NCBI GenBank assembly: GCA_964484195.1
Contig: CAZAER010000022.1
Span: 5,648 to 69,647 of the forward strand
Direction of reading: 5' to 3'
DNA: 64,000 nt
Source: JALHOP01 sp964484195
Lineage (GTDB): Bacteria > Myxococcota > XYA12-FULL-58-9 > JALHOP01
Each line of letters opens with the position of its first letter. Position 1 is the stretch's first letter. The notes below the pieces were generated by a model, which saw only the letters and a list, made by a program, of their open reading frames with translations, was not told the origin of the DNA and did not search any database. The position numbers and the translations under genes are program-made. Below, piece by piece: positions 9,513 to 18,215 of the stretch.

Positions 9513-10680
9513 CCCTTCTCAAGGTTGGGCTTCCGCGATGGGCGTAGCGCTCGCGAACGGCTCGCCGAGGGTTACGGGGTCGAGCTCGAGCGCTTCTGCA
9601 AGCGTGCGCAGCATGCGGTTCGTAGCCGAAGCCGGTGTCGTCGACCCAGACGACGACCGTGTGGTCGAGAACCGTCCCACCGGCGCAAAAGGGAGTGGCA
9701 GCGAGCTCGTCGACCACCGCCGCCACCCGCTTGGCGATCACCATGCGAGCCGCGTCGTGCGCTGTTCGCCCTGCGGCGTCGTAGTAGTGCGCGAGCTCGT
9801 TGAGACCGACGTTGTCGAACCGCTCCCACACGTGCGTCGCCTGATAGACGACACCGCGCGTTTGATCGGTCGCGAGCGCTGCGGCGATCAGTTTGGGGTG
9901 GGTTCGGGCTCTGACCTCGGCATCGCCGAGGTTGGCGTTTGCCATCCACTCCGCTAAAGAAGACACTGTCGCCGCGGCGGTGGGGTCGGTGACGATGACG
10001 CCATCGGTCAGTAGCGTGTGGACTGCGCGCAGGTCGTCGTAGGGCTTCGTGGGCAGGCCGCGGCCGCTCGCGGCGACGAAGAAGGTGCCCATGCCGGCGA
10101 CGCTCGGCGCGAGATCGCGCGGCGGTGCGTACGCCAGCGCCAGGGTGCGAAAGCGCGTCTCGGGAGCGGCAAGCTCGCGCTCGAGCGTCGCACGCCCCGG
10201 ACGGTTGCTGCGATGCCAGTCGCCGTAGTCGAGTGGAGCGACGAAGGCGTCGCCCGTGAAGGCGAAGGACGGACCCCAATCGTAGGCGCCGAGACCGAAG
10301 GTGTTCTCATCGGGGCCATGGAAGCCATCGAGGACCAACATCGCGTCGCGGTACGCCGAGAAGAGCGCGAGCTCGGGACCGAGCTCGAAGTCGTAGCGGT
10401 CGCTCGAACGCACCCAGTTGTCGAAGGCGGTGCCGTGCGCGGTGTGAATGAGCACCACGCGCGGCTTCGCAGGCGGCACCGGCGTGGTCGGCTCGGGCGG
10501 CGTTGGCTCGGGAGACGGAGTCGTTGGCGGATCATTGGCCGACGGCTCACTACTCGGCGGGTCTTCTGCCGTGCTGCTGCTCGTACTCTGGGGCTCGGGA
10601 TCCGGGAAGGGCTCACCTTCGACCCCGTTACCGCAGCCGGCTACCGACAAGCCCAAGAACACGAGGGTTCGCACGCGCAT
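9496..10680 (-). CDS. DUF1552-like lipoprotein with an apparent C-terminal frameshift
   Basis: As read, 394 aa. The signal ends in lipobox SVAGC, followed by a Pro/Ser/Thr-rich linker (about 25-70) and a domain whose opening (VVLIHTAHGTAFDNWV, then AYRDAMLVLDGFHG) resembles DUF1552 proteins. After TGFGY at about position 9622 the reading frame becomes Arg-rich and unnatural. Removing one base at about 9621 restores NRMLRTLAEALELDPV and a stop at 9519-9521, giving 386 aa and removing the 17-nt overlap with the convergent gene. This is a frameshift mutation or a base-calling error. The function of the family is unknown. Confidence 0.7.
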   Translation of the reverse strand: MRVRTLVFLGLSVAGCGNGVEGEPFPDPEPQSTSSSTAEDPPSSEPSANDPPTTPSPEPTPPEPTTPVPPAKPRVVLIHTAHGTAFDNWVRSSDRYDFELGPELALFSAYRDAMLVLDGFHGPDENTFGLGAYDWGPSFAFTGDAFVAPLDYGDWHRSNRPGRATLERELAAPETRFRTLALAYAPPRDLAPSVAGMGTFFVAASGRGLPTKPYDDLRAVHTLLTDGVIVTDPTAAATVSSLAEWMANANLGDAEVRARTHPKLIAAALATDQTRGVVYQATHVWERFDNVGLNELAHYYDAAGRTAHDAARMVIAKRVAAVVDELAATPFCAGGTVLDHTVVVWVDDTGFGYEPHAAHACRSARARPRNPRRAVRERYAHRGSPTLRRARTAW

Positions 10681-10726
10681 GTCAGGGAAGTGGAAGCCGG
10701 TCGCGAAACCGGCTCACCTTCTGACA
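10680..10726. repeat. nested inverted repeats between VOC and DUF1552-like genes
   Basis: An inner perfect hairpin (AGCCGGT at 10695-10701, loop CGCGAA, ACCGGCT at 10708-10714) is enclosed by an outer inverted repeat TGTCAG (10680-10685) / CTGACA (10721-10726). It lies just upstream of the lipoprotein gene on the minus strand and downstream of the VOC gene. No T-tract follows, so it could be a weak terminator, an attenuator or an operator. Confidence 0.4.
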
Positions 10727-10744
10727 CATTGTCAGCGACTCGCC

Positions 10745-11119
10745 TCAGTTGCCCGCGATGTTGAGGATGTTCCCGTCAGGGTCGCGAAACCATGCGGTGC
10801 GAAACTCACCGGCGCTGTAGATGTCGCCTTGGCGCTTCATGTTGGGCATGTCGTAGTGCTCGAAGGTGACGCCCTTTGACTTGAGCGCTTTCACCTCGGC
10901 ATCGACATCGTCGACTTGCCAGGTCAACGCCGTCGCCTTGTTGGTGCCCGCATATTCCGAGCGGTAGACGTTGATCTTCGCGTGTCCGCTTTCGAAGACA
11001 AGGACCTCTTCGCCCATGGCATCGACCTGCTTCAAACCCAGTGTCTCGGTGTAAAACTGCTTGGCTGTCGCTAGATCTTTCACCGCGATCATCGCGACCG
11101 CTTCTGATGTGTTCAACAT
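10745..11119 (-). CDS. VOC (glyoxalase/bleomycin-resistance) superfamily protein
   Basis: A 124-aa protein made of one vicinal-oxygen-chelate fold with two beta-alpha-beta-beta-beta units: MIAVKDLATAKQFYTETLGL at about residues 10-29 opens the first, and the C-terminal AWFRDPDGNILNIAG is the usual closing motif. These proteins dimerise and often bind a metal or small molecule; the substrate cannot be told from the sequence. ATG 11119 was chosen because GGGGGGAA precedes it at good distance and because the family fold begins here; a longer open frame upstream is noise. It stands between two unrelated genes on the same strand. Confidence 0.85.
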   Translation of the reverse strand: MLNTSEAVAMIAVKDLATAKQFYTETLGLKQVDAMGEEVLVFESGHAKINVYRSEYAGTNKATALTWQVDDVDAEVKALKSKGVTFEHYDMPNMKRQGDIYSAGEFRTAWFRDPDGNILNIAGN

Positions 11120-11181
11120 GAGATATTTCCCCCCGGCACAAGCGTAAGTCGTGCCCGGGGCATCCGGTAGGGGCTCGCCGA

Positions 11182-12672
11182 TTAACTGCTGCCGGGCGGT
11201 GTAAAGCCCGCGCGAGCTCCGAAGATCGCCACATAGGCGCGGATCTGATCGACGTGATTGCGCGTCTCGGGGAAGTCGGGCGTGCCTACGTATTGGTCGA
11301 GGCGACCCATGCCCGAGTTGTAGCCGGCATGAACCGTGGACCAGACGCGGTCGTCGGTGCGCGGGCCGCCGGTAGGCAGACTCATGGCGCGCGCGGCGCG
11401 GTCGTAGAGCCAAGCGAGGTTGTGCGCGCCCAAGCGTAAATTGTGCGAGCGGTTGTGCACATCGACTGCCTGGCCGCGCCCACCGTTCCAGCCGACGAAC
11501 ACCATGCGCCCGTCGCGGATGCGCCAGCCTTGCGCGAGGCCGGGAGTGACCTGCGAGTAACCCACGGCACCCGAGCCGTTCGCGCCCAGCCATTCGCCGT
11601 CGGACTCGACGGCCACGAGCGCCTGGTAGTGATGGAGCGGAATGCCCACTTCCGCAGCGGCTCGCCGCAGCATCGGATCGTTGAAGACGGCGCGGTTGAG
11701 ACCGCGTGTGAGTCGCTGAGGCTCCGAAGCCGAAGGCGCGGCGCGTCCGGTCCCGAGATCGGCCGCGACCCGAGCCGCTTCGTAATTCCACTCGCCGTCG
11801 GGCAGGGGGACGCTGTCGAAGCTCAGGCGTGCGTTGGTATGGGCGTTGATCGGGATGCCGTGGCCACGCGTCGGCCGCTGGATGACAGCGATCACTTGGT
11901 CCGCGATCGCGGGCGTGATGTCGTGATTCGCGGGCGCGCGTACCCCGATGCGACGCATCAGTGCATCGAAGCGCTTGGGGTCCTGGCTGCTCAAGAGCGC
12001 CAGCATATTACCGGCGACCCGCTGTTCCGCTGTCGCGGACTCGAAGCCGACGAATCTGCGATCGCGTGTGGCGGGGCGTGTACGCGCACCCTCCATCAAA
12101 GCGTCCATCGTGCCGCGGTCGAGACCGGTGCCGTAGCCGCTGCCGTCGCCCAGCCCGTTGGCCTTGCGGAAATCCGCGAGCGCCCTGCGAAACCGCGGCC
12201 CGAGAGCGCCGTCGACCTCGAGCGCGGCGCCGTTGGCGTTGAGCAAGCGCTGCACCGCACGGCCGGTCTCGAGACTGAGCGACACCGAGCCCTGGCCGCG
12301 TCCCGGCCGCGTGCCACTCTGGACGGCGCGGTCACGGTCGAAGTCGGTGACGCGCACCGCTGCGGGTGTGCGCACGGTCGCGTCGGTGGTCTCGGTGCTC
12401 GGCTCGCGGTCGGCCGGCGTGTCCACTGGAGGTCGAAAGCGAGACACCGGGCTTGCGAGCGCGCGGCGGTCGGTTTCGGCGCGCGGCGTGAAAGCGCCGG
12501 GCATCGGATCGGCGTTTCCGCGCACGAGCGGCGCCAAAGGTGTCACCTTCGGCTCGACCTCCGCGGGAGGACCAGGGACGACGCGGGGCGCGACCGGTTG
12601 CGGCTCTGCCTTGGGCGTGCGGTACAGGCCCTCCCAGAGAACGCGGCCATGTTGCTGACCCACGCCTGTCAT
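11182..12672 (-). CDS. lytic-transglycosylase-like protein, paralogue of the one at 7986-9512
   Basis: A 496-aa protein. ATG 12672 has GGGGAG about 5 nt upstream. The first ~125 residues are Pro/Arg-rich and disordered, with no signal peptide. A peptidoglycan-binding-like module follows (about 130-190, LEVDGALGPRFRRALADF), then a helical linker and a Slt-like domain (about 335-490). The likely catalytic Glu is E356 in ALVAVESDGEW, followed by NGSGAVGYSQVTPGLAQG and AGYNSGMGRL, a good match to goose-lysozyme-like transglycosylases. The match to the family motif is clearer than in the paralogue. How it reaches the periplasm is not evident. Confidence 0.8.
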   Translation of the reverse strand: MTGVGQQHGRVLWEGLYRTPKAEPQPVAPRVVPGPPAEVEPKVTPLAPLVRGNADPMPGAFTPRAETDRRALASPVSRFRPPVDTPADREPSTETTDATVRTPAAVRVTDFDRDRAVQSGTRPGRGQGSVSLSLETGRAVQRLLNANGAALEVDGALGPRFRRALADFRKANGLGDGSGYGTGLDRGTMDALMEGARTRPATRDRRFVGFESATAEQRVAGNMLALLSSQDPKRFDALMRRIGVRAPANHDITPAIADQVIAVIQRPTRGHGIPINAHTNARLSFDSVPLPDGEWNYEAARVAADLGTGRAAPSASEPQRLTRGLNRAVFNDPMLRRAAAEVGIPLHHYQALVAVESDGEWLGANGSGAVGYSQVTPGLAQGWRIRDGRMVFVGWNGGRGQAVDVHNRSHNLRLGAHNLAWLYDRAARAMSLPTGGPRTDDRVWSTVHAGYNSGMGRLDQYVGTPDFPETRNHVDQIRAYVAIFGARAGFTPPGSS

Positions 12673-12693
12673 CGATACTCCCCGATGCTTGGC

Positions 12694-15579
12694 TTAGCGA
12701 CAGCTGGCCGACAACGTCGCGGTCTTGCCGGCGACGACGTGAGCCGTGTCCTTCATCTGCTTGCCGTCCGGGCACTCGAATCGCACGGTGTAGTCGCCTT
12801 CGTAGACATCGAGGCGCAGCGGGGTCTCGACCGGCTGACGCGAGCCGATGCGCACCCAAGCCCACGGCGTGGCGTTCACGGCGAGGGCGCCGCGACGCAG
12901 CTTGAGGTCGATGGTTTCGACCGAGCCGGCGCTGACGCGAATCTTGCGGGTCATGCTGATGCCTTCACGGTCGTTCACCAAACGCAGCTTTTGCTGACCG
13001 ACGTCGATCGCCGCCCGCTTTAGCGGAGTGTCGCCGAGCAAGCGCTCGCCCACGTAGACCTTGAGCGGCACCGATGAGTCGATGGTGACGAAGCCTTTAC
13101 CGGCGACCTTCGGGGATTTGAGGCCGTCGACTTCTTCGTCGTCGCGGGGCTCGCGCGGCAAGGTGGGCGAGGGCTTGTTGACGAGGGCGGGGCGGTCGGA
13201 TTTGTCGGGCGTTCGGGCTTCCGAGCGCGAGAGCGGAGCCGACTGAGCCCCGGTCTTCGGCGTGACCAGCGGCGGGGCGTTGGCAGCGGGAGCCGGAGAC
13301 GAGGCGCCCGAGCCGGCTGCCTTCTCGAGGTTGGCTTCGAAGAAGCGGCGCTCACCCGGCTCGACGTAGAGCTGATCGATGCGCGTGGTGTGGCCGGCGA
13401 GCTTGAGCTCCACTTTGTGCTGCATGGAGCCGTCGACGCGCACGTCGGTCATCGGCGTGGTGCCGCGCTTCTCGCCATCGACCCAAAGCTCGGCGCCCGG
13501 CGGTGTGGTCATGATCACGAGGGTCGCCTTCTCGGTGCCCGCTTCCGCGGACAGCTCGGCGAACAGCGGCTCGGGCACGACCTCTTCTTCGACCTTGGGC
13601 AGCGTCTTCTTGACGATGACGTAGCCGTCTTTGACGAACTCGGCTTCGAGCATGGCTTCGACTGGGATGCCTTCGCTCACGGTAAACGGGGTGCGCGCTC
13701 CGTCATAGCGGGCATTGAGCATGTCGGCGCCGAGCCCGTAGAAGATGATGCGGGCGCCACGGGGCTCGGAGTCGACGGCGAGCGGACCCGATCGCGGCAG
13801 CTCACCCGGCGAGCGGCGGTGCGAGGCGTAAACCAGCACGATAGCGGCCGCGATGCCGAACACCAAAACGACCAAGGCGATGCGCGGTAGCCAAGGCGTC
13901 GGCGGCGGCTCCGGAATGGCGCGAGCTTCTGCGAGCTGGTCGTGTTTGACCTCGACCATGCCCTCGGCCGCGACGGGCTGCTGCTGCTGCACCACGAGCT
14001 CGGGCACCGCTTGGGTCGCGGTCTGCGACTCGGAGAGGCTGCCTTCGTTGTGGCCCCAGTCGCTGTCCGCCTCGCGCTGCAGGGCGCGAGCGACGGCGCT
14101 GTTGGTCGATTCGCGTGGCTTCGATTCGCTCGGCTCCCAGCCGGGGATCTCCCCGCTCTGTGAGTCGATGGCGATGCTCGCTTCGGCTCCCCAGGCGCCG
14201 CTACCGTCACTCTTACTCTTCGAATTCGACTTGCCGGCGCGGCTACGCTGGCCGCTGCCTTCCATGACGGTCTCCTCGCCAGCGAGCGATGCACGCGAGC
14301 TCTTCGACGGGCGCGACGACGCGCTCTTTGCTGCCTTCGATGCCGCCAGCGCCGCGGCGTGACGCTCGCTGACACTGGTTTCGTCCTCGAGCTCGGACAC
14401 CGAAGCGCTGGCCTCTTCGGCGCGGGTGGCCGCTTCGGTCGATCCGCGCGAGGTGCCCCAGTCGTCTTTCGGCCGCGAGCCGCTCTTCGACCCTTTGTCC
14501 TTCTTCTTGCCGGCAGGCGTGAAGCTGGAAGGGCGAGTGGCCGGGCCGAGCAGCATGTCGTCGGCGAGCTTCTCGGCGAAGAGGTCTTGCATATAAGGCC
14601 CGAGCGCCGAGGCGCCGGTCGCCTGGCCTCGCTTCACCAGATACTTCTCGAGCGCTTCGCGGAGGTCGCCGGCGGTCTGGAAACGATCGTCGGGATCGTG
14701 GGCCAGCGCCTTCATGAGGATGGCTTCGAACTCGCGATCGTACTTGGGGACGATCTCGGAGGGCTTGGTCACCTTGCAGTCGATGACCGCGTGCAGGGTC
14801 TCGAGCTCGGTCTCGCGCTTGAACAAGCGCACGCCGGTGGTGACCTCGTACAAGGTGATGCCGAGCGCGAAGATGTCGGTGCGCGCGTCGATGGGGTCGC
14901 CGGCGGCCTGCTCGGGCGACATATACGAGTATTTGCCCTTCAAGACGCCGATGCGGGTCTCGGCGAGCTTGCCCGAGGCCTTGGCGACGCCGAAGTCGAC
15001 GATCTTCACGTGACCGTCGTAGGTGACGAGGATGTTTTGTGGGCTTACGTCGCGGTGGACGATGCCCAACGGGCGGCCGTCGATCGAGGTCTGGCGGTGA
15101 GCGATATCGAGGCCAGCAGCCGCGCCCATGATGACCTGGGCGGCCGGCTCTAGCGGCATGGCTCGGCCCCGGGCGACCTCTTGGTTGTAAATGCGCCGCA
15201 GGTCTTCGCCGCGCACGTACTCCATGGCGATGTAATAGGAGCCCTGAACCCGGCCGATATCGTAGATCTGGGCGATGTTCGGGTGGACGAGGTTGGCCGC
15301 GATGCGGGCCTCGTCCTGGAACATGTTGATGAAGTCGTCCTGCTCGCCGAGGTGCGGGAGGATGCGTTTGATGCAGACCAGGCGCTCGAAACCGCCAATA
15401 CCGGTCTGTTTGGCCAGAAACACTTCGGCCATGCCGCCAGCCGCGATTTTTCGCAGGATCTCGTAGTTACCGAAGCGTTCGGAGGACATCGGTGTGCTTG
15501 AGCGCGAGGGGGAAGCGTTTTTATGCCGCTTTTTCGGCTTCTCCGCCTCCTCAGCTTGAACCTGCGACGCTCTAGTCAT
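12694..15579 (-). CDS. membrane Ser/Thr protein kinase with C-terminal PEGA repeats
   Basis: About 961 aa from ATG 15579 (a TTG at 15603 and an ATG at 15489 are alternatives). The kinase domain spans about residues 37-310: glycine loop KIAAGGMAEVFLAK, Lys71 in VCIKRI, catalytic loop IVHRDVSPQN (D177, N182) and DFG at 195-197. A long Ser/Lys-rich linker precedes one transmembrane helix (about 555-580). The outside part carries three PEGA-type beta modules (near TPPGAELWVDG, VPLKVYVGERLLG and TPWAWVRIGS), which in other kinases bind envelope ligands. It is one of the eukaryote-like kinases abundant in myxobacteria; the PP2C gene at 49093 is a possible opposing phosphatase. It is divergent from the cyclopropane synthase gene. 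Confidence 0.92.
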   Translation of the reverse strand: MTRASQVQAEEAEKPKKRHKNASPSRSSTPMSSERFGNYEILRKIAAGGMAEVFLAKQTGIGGFERLVCIKRILPHLGEQDDFINMFQDEARIAANLVHPNIAQIYDIGRVQGSYYIAMEYVRGEDLRRIYNQEVARGRAMPLEPAAQVIMGAAAGLDIAHRQTSIDGRPLGIVHRDVSPQNILVTYDGHVKIVDFGVAKASGKLAETRIGVLKGKYSYMSPEQAAGDPIDARTDIFALGITLYEVTTGVRLFKRETELETLHAVIDCKVTKPSEIVPKYDREFEAILMKALAHDPDDRFQTAGDLREALEKYLVKRGQATGASALGPYMQDLFAEKLADDMLLGPATRPSSFTPAGKKKDKGSKSGSRPKDDWGTSRGSTEAATRAEEASASVSELEDETSVSERHAAALAASKAAKSASSRPSKSSRASLAGEETVMEGSGQRSRAGKSNSKSKSDGSGAWGAEASIAIDSQSGEIPGWEPSESKPRESTNSAVARALQREADSDWGHNEGSLSESQTATQAVPELVVQQQQPVAAEGMVEVKHDQLAEARAIPEPPPTPWLPRIALVVLVFGIAAAIVLVYASHRRSPGELPRSGPLAVDSEPRGARIIFYGLGADMLNARYDGARTPFTVSEGIPVEAMLEAEFVKDGYVIVKKTLPKVEEEVVPEPLFAELSAEAGTEKATLVIMTTPPGAELWVDGEKRGTTPMTDVRVDGSMQHKVELKLAGHTTRIDQLYVEPGERRFFEANLEKAAGSGASSPAPAANAPPLVTPKTGAQSAPLSRSEARTPDKSDRPALVNKPSPTLPREPRDDEEVDGLKSPKVAGKGFVTIDSSVPLKVYVGERLLGDTPLKRAAIDVGQQKLRLVNDREGISMTRKIRVSAGSVETIDLKLRRGALAVNATPWAWVRIGSRQPVETPLRLDVYEGDYTVRFECPDGKQMKDTAHVVAGKTATLSASCR

Positions 15580-15827
15580 GTCACACCTGTCTAGGCCTCG
15601 CAAAGATGGGGATGTTCGCCTTTTGGGCTCGGTTGCCGGCTTCAGGCGGTCCTATGAGCGTACACGTACCCATTCTCGTTCTCTTGGAGTTATCGGCGGC
15701 AGCGAAAAAGTGTTGCTAGGGCTGGCCATCCGGGTGCCGGACCGCATAAAGGGGTACACCTTCCGGGCCCGAAACCCCGGTTTTCTAGGACCTCGCAGCC
15801 CGCGATGGTCGAAGGAGAAGTCGCCCA

Positions 15828-16976
15828 GTGAAGCTTGCTCCCCCGCATATCGTGTTCAACGACGCCAAACTCCGCGACAAGTATGCTCGCCGTCGCATGC
15901 CGATGACCACCATGTACGAGGCGTACTTCGACGGCGCTCTCGACATCGTCGGCGATATGAATACGTTTTTGCGGACACGCAACGACGTGGTCACGTTCTC
16001 GATCACCAAGTCGCACTTGAAGTGGGCGATCACGAACTTCATTCCCGAAGTCACGGTCCACACCAAGGCCCAGGACACCCGCATCGTTCGCGAGCACTAC
16101 GACCGCGGCAACGACTTCTTCGGCTGGTTCCTCGGCGAGCGCATGGTCTACACCTCGGGCTTCTTCACCAATCCCGGTGAGACCCTCGAGCAGGCCCAGG
16201 ACAACAAGCTCAATCTGGTTTGCCAGAAGCTGCAGCTCAAGCCCGGCGAGAAGCTCCTCGACATCGGTTGCGGCTGGGGCACCATGGTGCGCCACGCGGC
16301 CCGCGAGTACGGCGCTGACGCCACCGGCGTTACGCTATCGCGGAATCAGACCGAGATGGCCATGGAGCGCATCAAGGCCGACGGCACCCAGGATCGCGCC
16401 CGCATCCTCTGCTGCGACTACCGCGACACCCCGAAGAAGACCTTCGACAAGATCGTCTCGCTCGAGATGGTCGAGCACGTCGGCGTGAAGAACCTCAAGG
16501 GCTTCTACGAGATGTGCTACGAGCTGCTCGCCGACGACGGCTTGTTCCTCCTGCAGTGGACCGGCCTGCGCCGCGGCCTGCGTCCCGAGGACCTCATCTG
16601 GGGCTTGTTCATGAACAAGTACATCTTCCCGGGTGCGGACGCTTCGCTCTGCCCGTCGCCGATGATCAAGGTGATGGAGAAGGCGGGCTTCGAGATGCAC
16701 ACCGCCGAGAACGTCACCATCCACTACGGCCTGACGCTCAAGAAGTGGCACGACAACTGGCTCTCGAACCGTGAGGCCATCGTCAACAAGTACGGCGAGC
16801 GCTGGTTCCGCATCTGGAACCTGTTCCTCCCGTGGTCGGTCATCGTCGCCGAGCAGGGCAACGCCGCCTGCTTCCAGATCTTGCTCAACAAGAACATCGA
16901 CAGCTTCGATCGCCGCCGCTTCATCGGCGAGAAGGCCTCGCTCGGCGAGCGCATGCCGTCGATCAAGGTCGCTTAA
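15828..16976 (+). CDS. cfa: cyclopropane-fatty-acyl-phospholipid synthase family methyltransferase
   Basis: A 382-aa SAM-dependent enzyme that transfers a methylene group to unsaturated acyl chains of membrane phospholipids. The SAM-binding motif LLDIGCGWGTM lies at about 143-153, preceded by the family signature EHYDRGNDFFGWFLG (about 88-102) and followed by VSLEMVEHVG. The length agrees with the bacterial CFA family. GTG 15828 was chosen because GAAGGAGAAG lies about 7 nt upstream. It is probably a single-gene transcription unit ending at the hairpin at 17001-17045. Related SAM enzymes with other acyl modifications (methoxymycolate type) cannot be excluded. Confidence 0.92.
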   Translation: MKLAPPHIVFNDAKLRDKYARRRMPMTTMYEAYFDGALDIVGDMNTFLRTRNDVVTFSITKSHLKWAITNFIPEVTVHTKAQDTRIVREHYDRGNDFFGWFLGERMVYTSGFFTNPGETLEQAQDNKLNLVCQKLQLKPGEKLLDIGCGWGTMVRHAAREYGADATGVTLSRNQTEMAMERIKADGTQDRARILCCDYRDTPKKTFDKIVSLEMVEHVGVKNLKGFYEMCYELLADDGLFLLQWTGLRRGLRPEDLIWGLFMNKYIFPGADASLCPSPMIKVMEKAGFEMHTAENVTIHYGLTLKKWHDNWLSNREAIVNKYGERWFRIWNLFLPWSVIVAEQGNAACFQILLNKNIDSFDRRRFIGEKASLGERMPSIKVA

Positions 16977-17000
16977 GCGCGTATTTTCCCTAGAATCAGG

Positions 17001-17045
17001 CGGTCGCGGTGGGACTCCAGAGACCCGCCGCGGCCGTTTTATTTT
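17001..17045 (+). terminator. rho-independent terminator after the CFA synthase gene
   Basis: A 13-bp stem (17001-17013 with 17024-17036, two G-T wobbles) with a 10-nt loop is followed directly by GTTTTATTTT. It lies 25 nt beyond the stop codon of the CFA synthase gene. It is the clearest intrinsic terminator in the window. Confidence 0.85.
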
Positions 17046-17141
17046 AGCGGTGACCGGGCTGCACTCGCGCACAAGACAACGCAGTGCCCCGCAGGTCGAT
17101 AAGGCTCACGCGCCGCCAGCGCAACAAAGGGACTATCGACC

Positions 17142-17477
17142 ATGAGTGACAATCGCATCGTTGGCGCCGCGGGCGCCGTTTCTTCGGCGGCACCGGCTCA
17201 GACGGCGGCCCAGGCGCTTCGTGCAGAGGTGCTCAAGGTCCAGAACCGTGGCACGCGTGACGCGCGCCAGGTCGACGGGCTCGACGCTGACAGCATCAAG
17301 ATCGAAGCGGGCACCAGCGGGAACGTCGTGAGCGCGCGCATGAGCGTCTCGAGCCCGGCGTTCACCAAGGAGCTCGTCGAAGCGGACCTCGGCCGCATCG
17401 CCACGAGGCTCGGTATTCCGTTCCAGACCATCAACGTCACGATGTTGGTGCCCGAAATGCAGAAGCCTCGCAGCTGA
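17142..17477 (+). CDS. hypothetical protein, 111 aa
   Basis: A small protein of no recognised family. The first ~25 residues are Ala/Gly/Ser-rich and look disordered. The rest has a predicted beta-alpha pattern (SIKIEAGTSGNVVSARMSV, then a helix FTKELVEADLGRIATRLG and a strand FQTINVTMLVP). ATG 17142 follows AAAGGGA at about 10 nt. It is isolated between the terminator and a convergent gene 6 nt downstream. There is no signal peptide, membrane segment or cysteine. The coding call rests on length, spacing and codon use only. Confidence 0.6.
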   Translation: MSDNRIVGAAGAVSSAAPAQTAAQALRAEVLKVQNRGTRDARQVDGLDADSIKIEAGTSGNVVSARMSVSSPAFTKELVEADLGRIATRLGIPFQTINVTMLVPEMQKPRS

Positions 17478-17483
17478 AGCCGA

Positions 17484-18215
17484 CTAGAGCTGGCTCACGA
17501 GCCAGCTCGGGTCCACACCCGCGAGCACTCGTGCTGACGCAGCGTCGACCTCTGCCTGCACGCGCCCGTCGAAGGTGACTTTGACGAGGTAGGGCGCATC
17601 GTCGAAGCGTGGATACGATCCGATGGCGACGGCGGGATACGCTTTCTGCGTCGCCGTCATCACGTCCGCTATTTTGGACTCGGGCACGTTGAAGTAGAGC
17701 GCCCGCGCGAAAAACACGTCGCGTGACAGCTCCTCTTCGAAGCTCGCCCAACAGCGCCGCACCAGCGCCGGCACCCCAGGCAACACGTAGACGTTGCGCA
17801 TGCGGATGACCGGTACGAACCCGAGGCCCGTGGGAACGCTGACACTGGCCCCACGCGGCACCTCGGCCATCTTGAGATGCGGCGGCATGAGCTTGTCGCC
17901 GTAGTATTGCTCGATGAGGCCCACGAGGCTGGGGTCGCGCACGACCTCGACGTCGAAGGCGTGGGCGATGCCTGCGATGGTCACGTCGTCATGGGTCGGG
18001 CCGACGCCGCCGGTCGTGACCACGTAGGTGTGGCCGGCCGCGAGCTCGCGCACGGTGCGGCCGATGACTCCGATGTCGTCACCGATGGTACGGGTCTCGC
18101 GGGTGTCGATGCCGCGCGCACGCAACGAGGCAAGAAGGAATGGCCCGTTCTCGTCGACCACTTTAGCGGACAAGACCTCGGCGCCAATCACTACGATGGC
18201 GGCGGTCGGGCTCAT
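17484..18215 (-). CDS. CinA-like N-terminal / molybdopterin-binding domain protein
   Basis: A 243-aa protein with the MoCF-biosynthesis (MoeA/MogA-like) fold. VVIGAEVLSAKVVDENGPFL opens the domain and TTGGVGPTHDDVTIAGIA (about 67-84) is the family signature. The order matches the N-terminal half of CinA; the C-terminal NMN-deamidase domain of full-length CinA is absent, as in many stand-alone proteins. Its substrate is uncertain: stand-alone members have been linked to nucleotide or cofactor turnover. The ATG overlaps the stop of tmk (ATGA), so it is the last gene of a three-gene operon. Confidence 0.88.
   Translation of the reverse strand: MSPTAAIVVIGAEVLSAKVVDENGPFLLASLRARGIDTRETRTIGDDIGVIGRTVRELAAGHTYVVTTGGVGPTHDDVTIAGIAHAFDVEVVRDPSLVGLIEQYYGDKLMPPHLKMAEVPRGASVSVPTGLGFVPVIRMRNVYVLPGVPALVRRCWASFEEELSRDVFFARALYFNVPESKIADVMTATQKAYPAVAIGSYPRFDDAPYLVKVTFDGRVQAEVDAASARVLAGVDPSWLVSQL

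Noticed and set aside
9606..9640. Programmed ribosomal frameshift in the DUF1552-like gene
   Set aside because: The sequence around TACGAACC has no slippery heptamer, no in-frame stop at the shift point and no pseudoknot that I can see.
11120..11791. An N-terminal extension of the VOC protein
   Set aside because: The extension is Arg-rich and antisense or out of frame with the transglycosylase-like gene; ATG 11119 has a strong ribosome binding site.
11443..13023. A 526-codon open frame on the plus strand
   Set aside because: It crosses two well-supported minus-strand genes and has no family resemblance.
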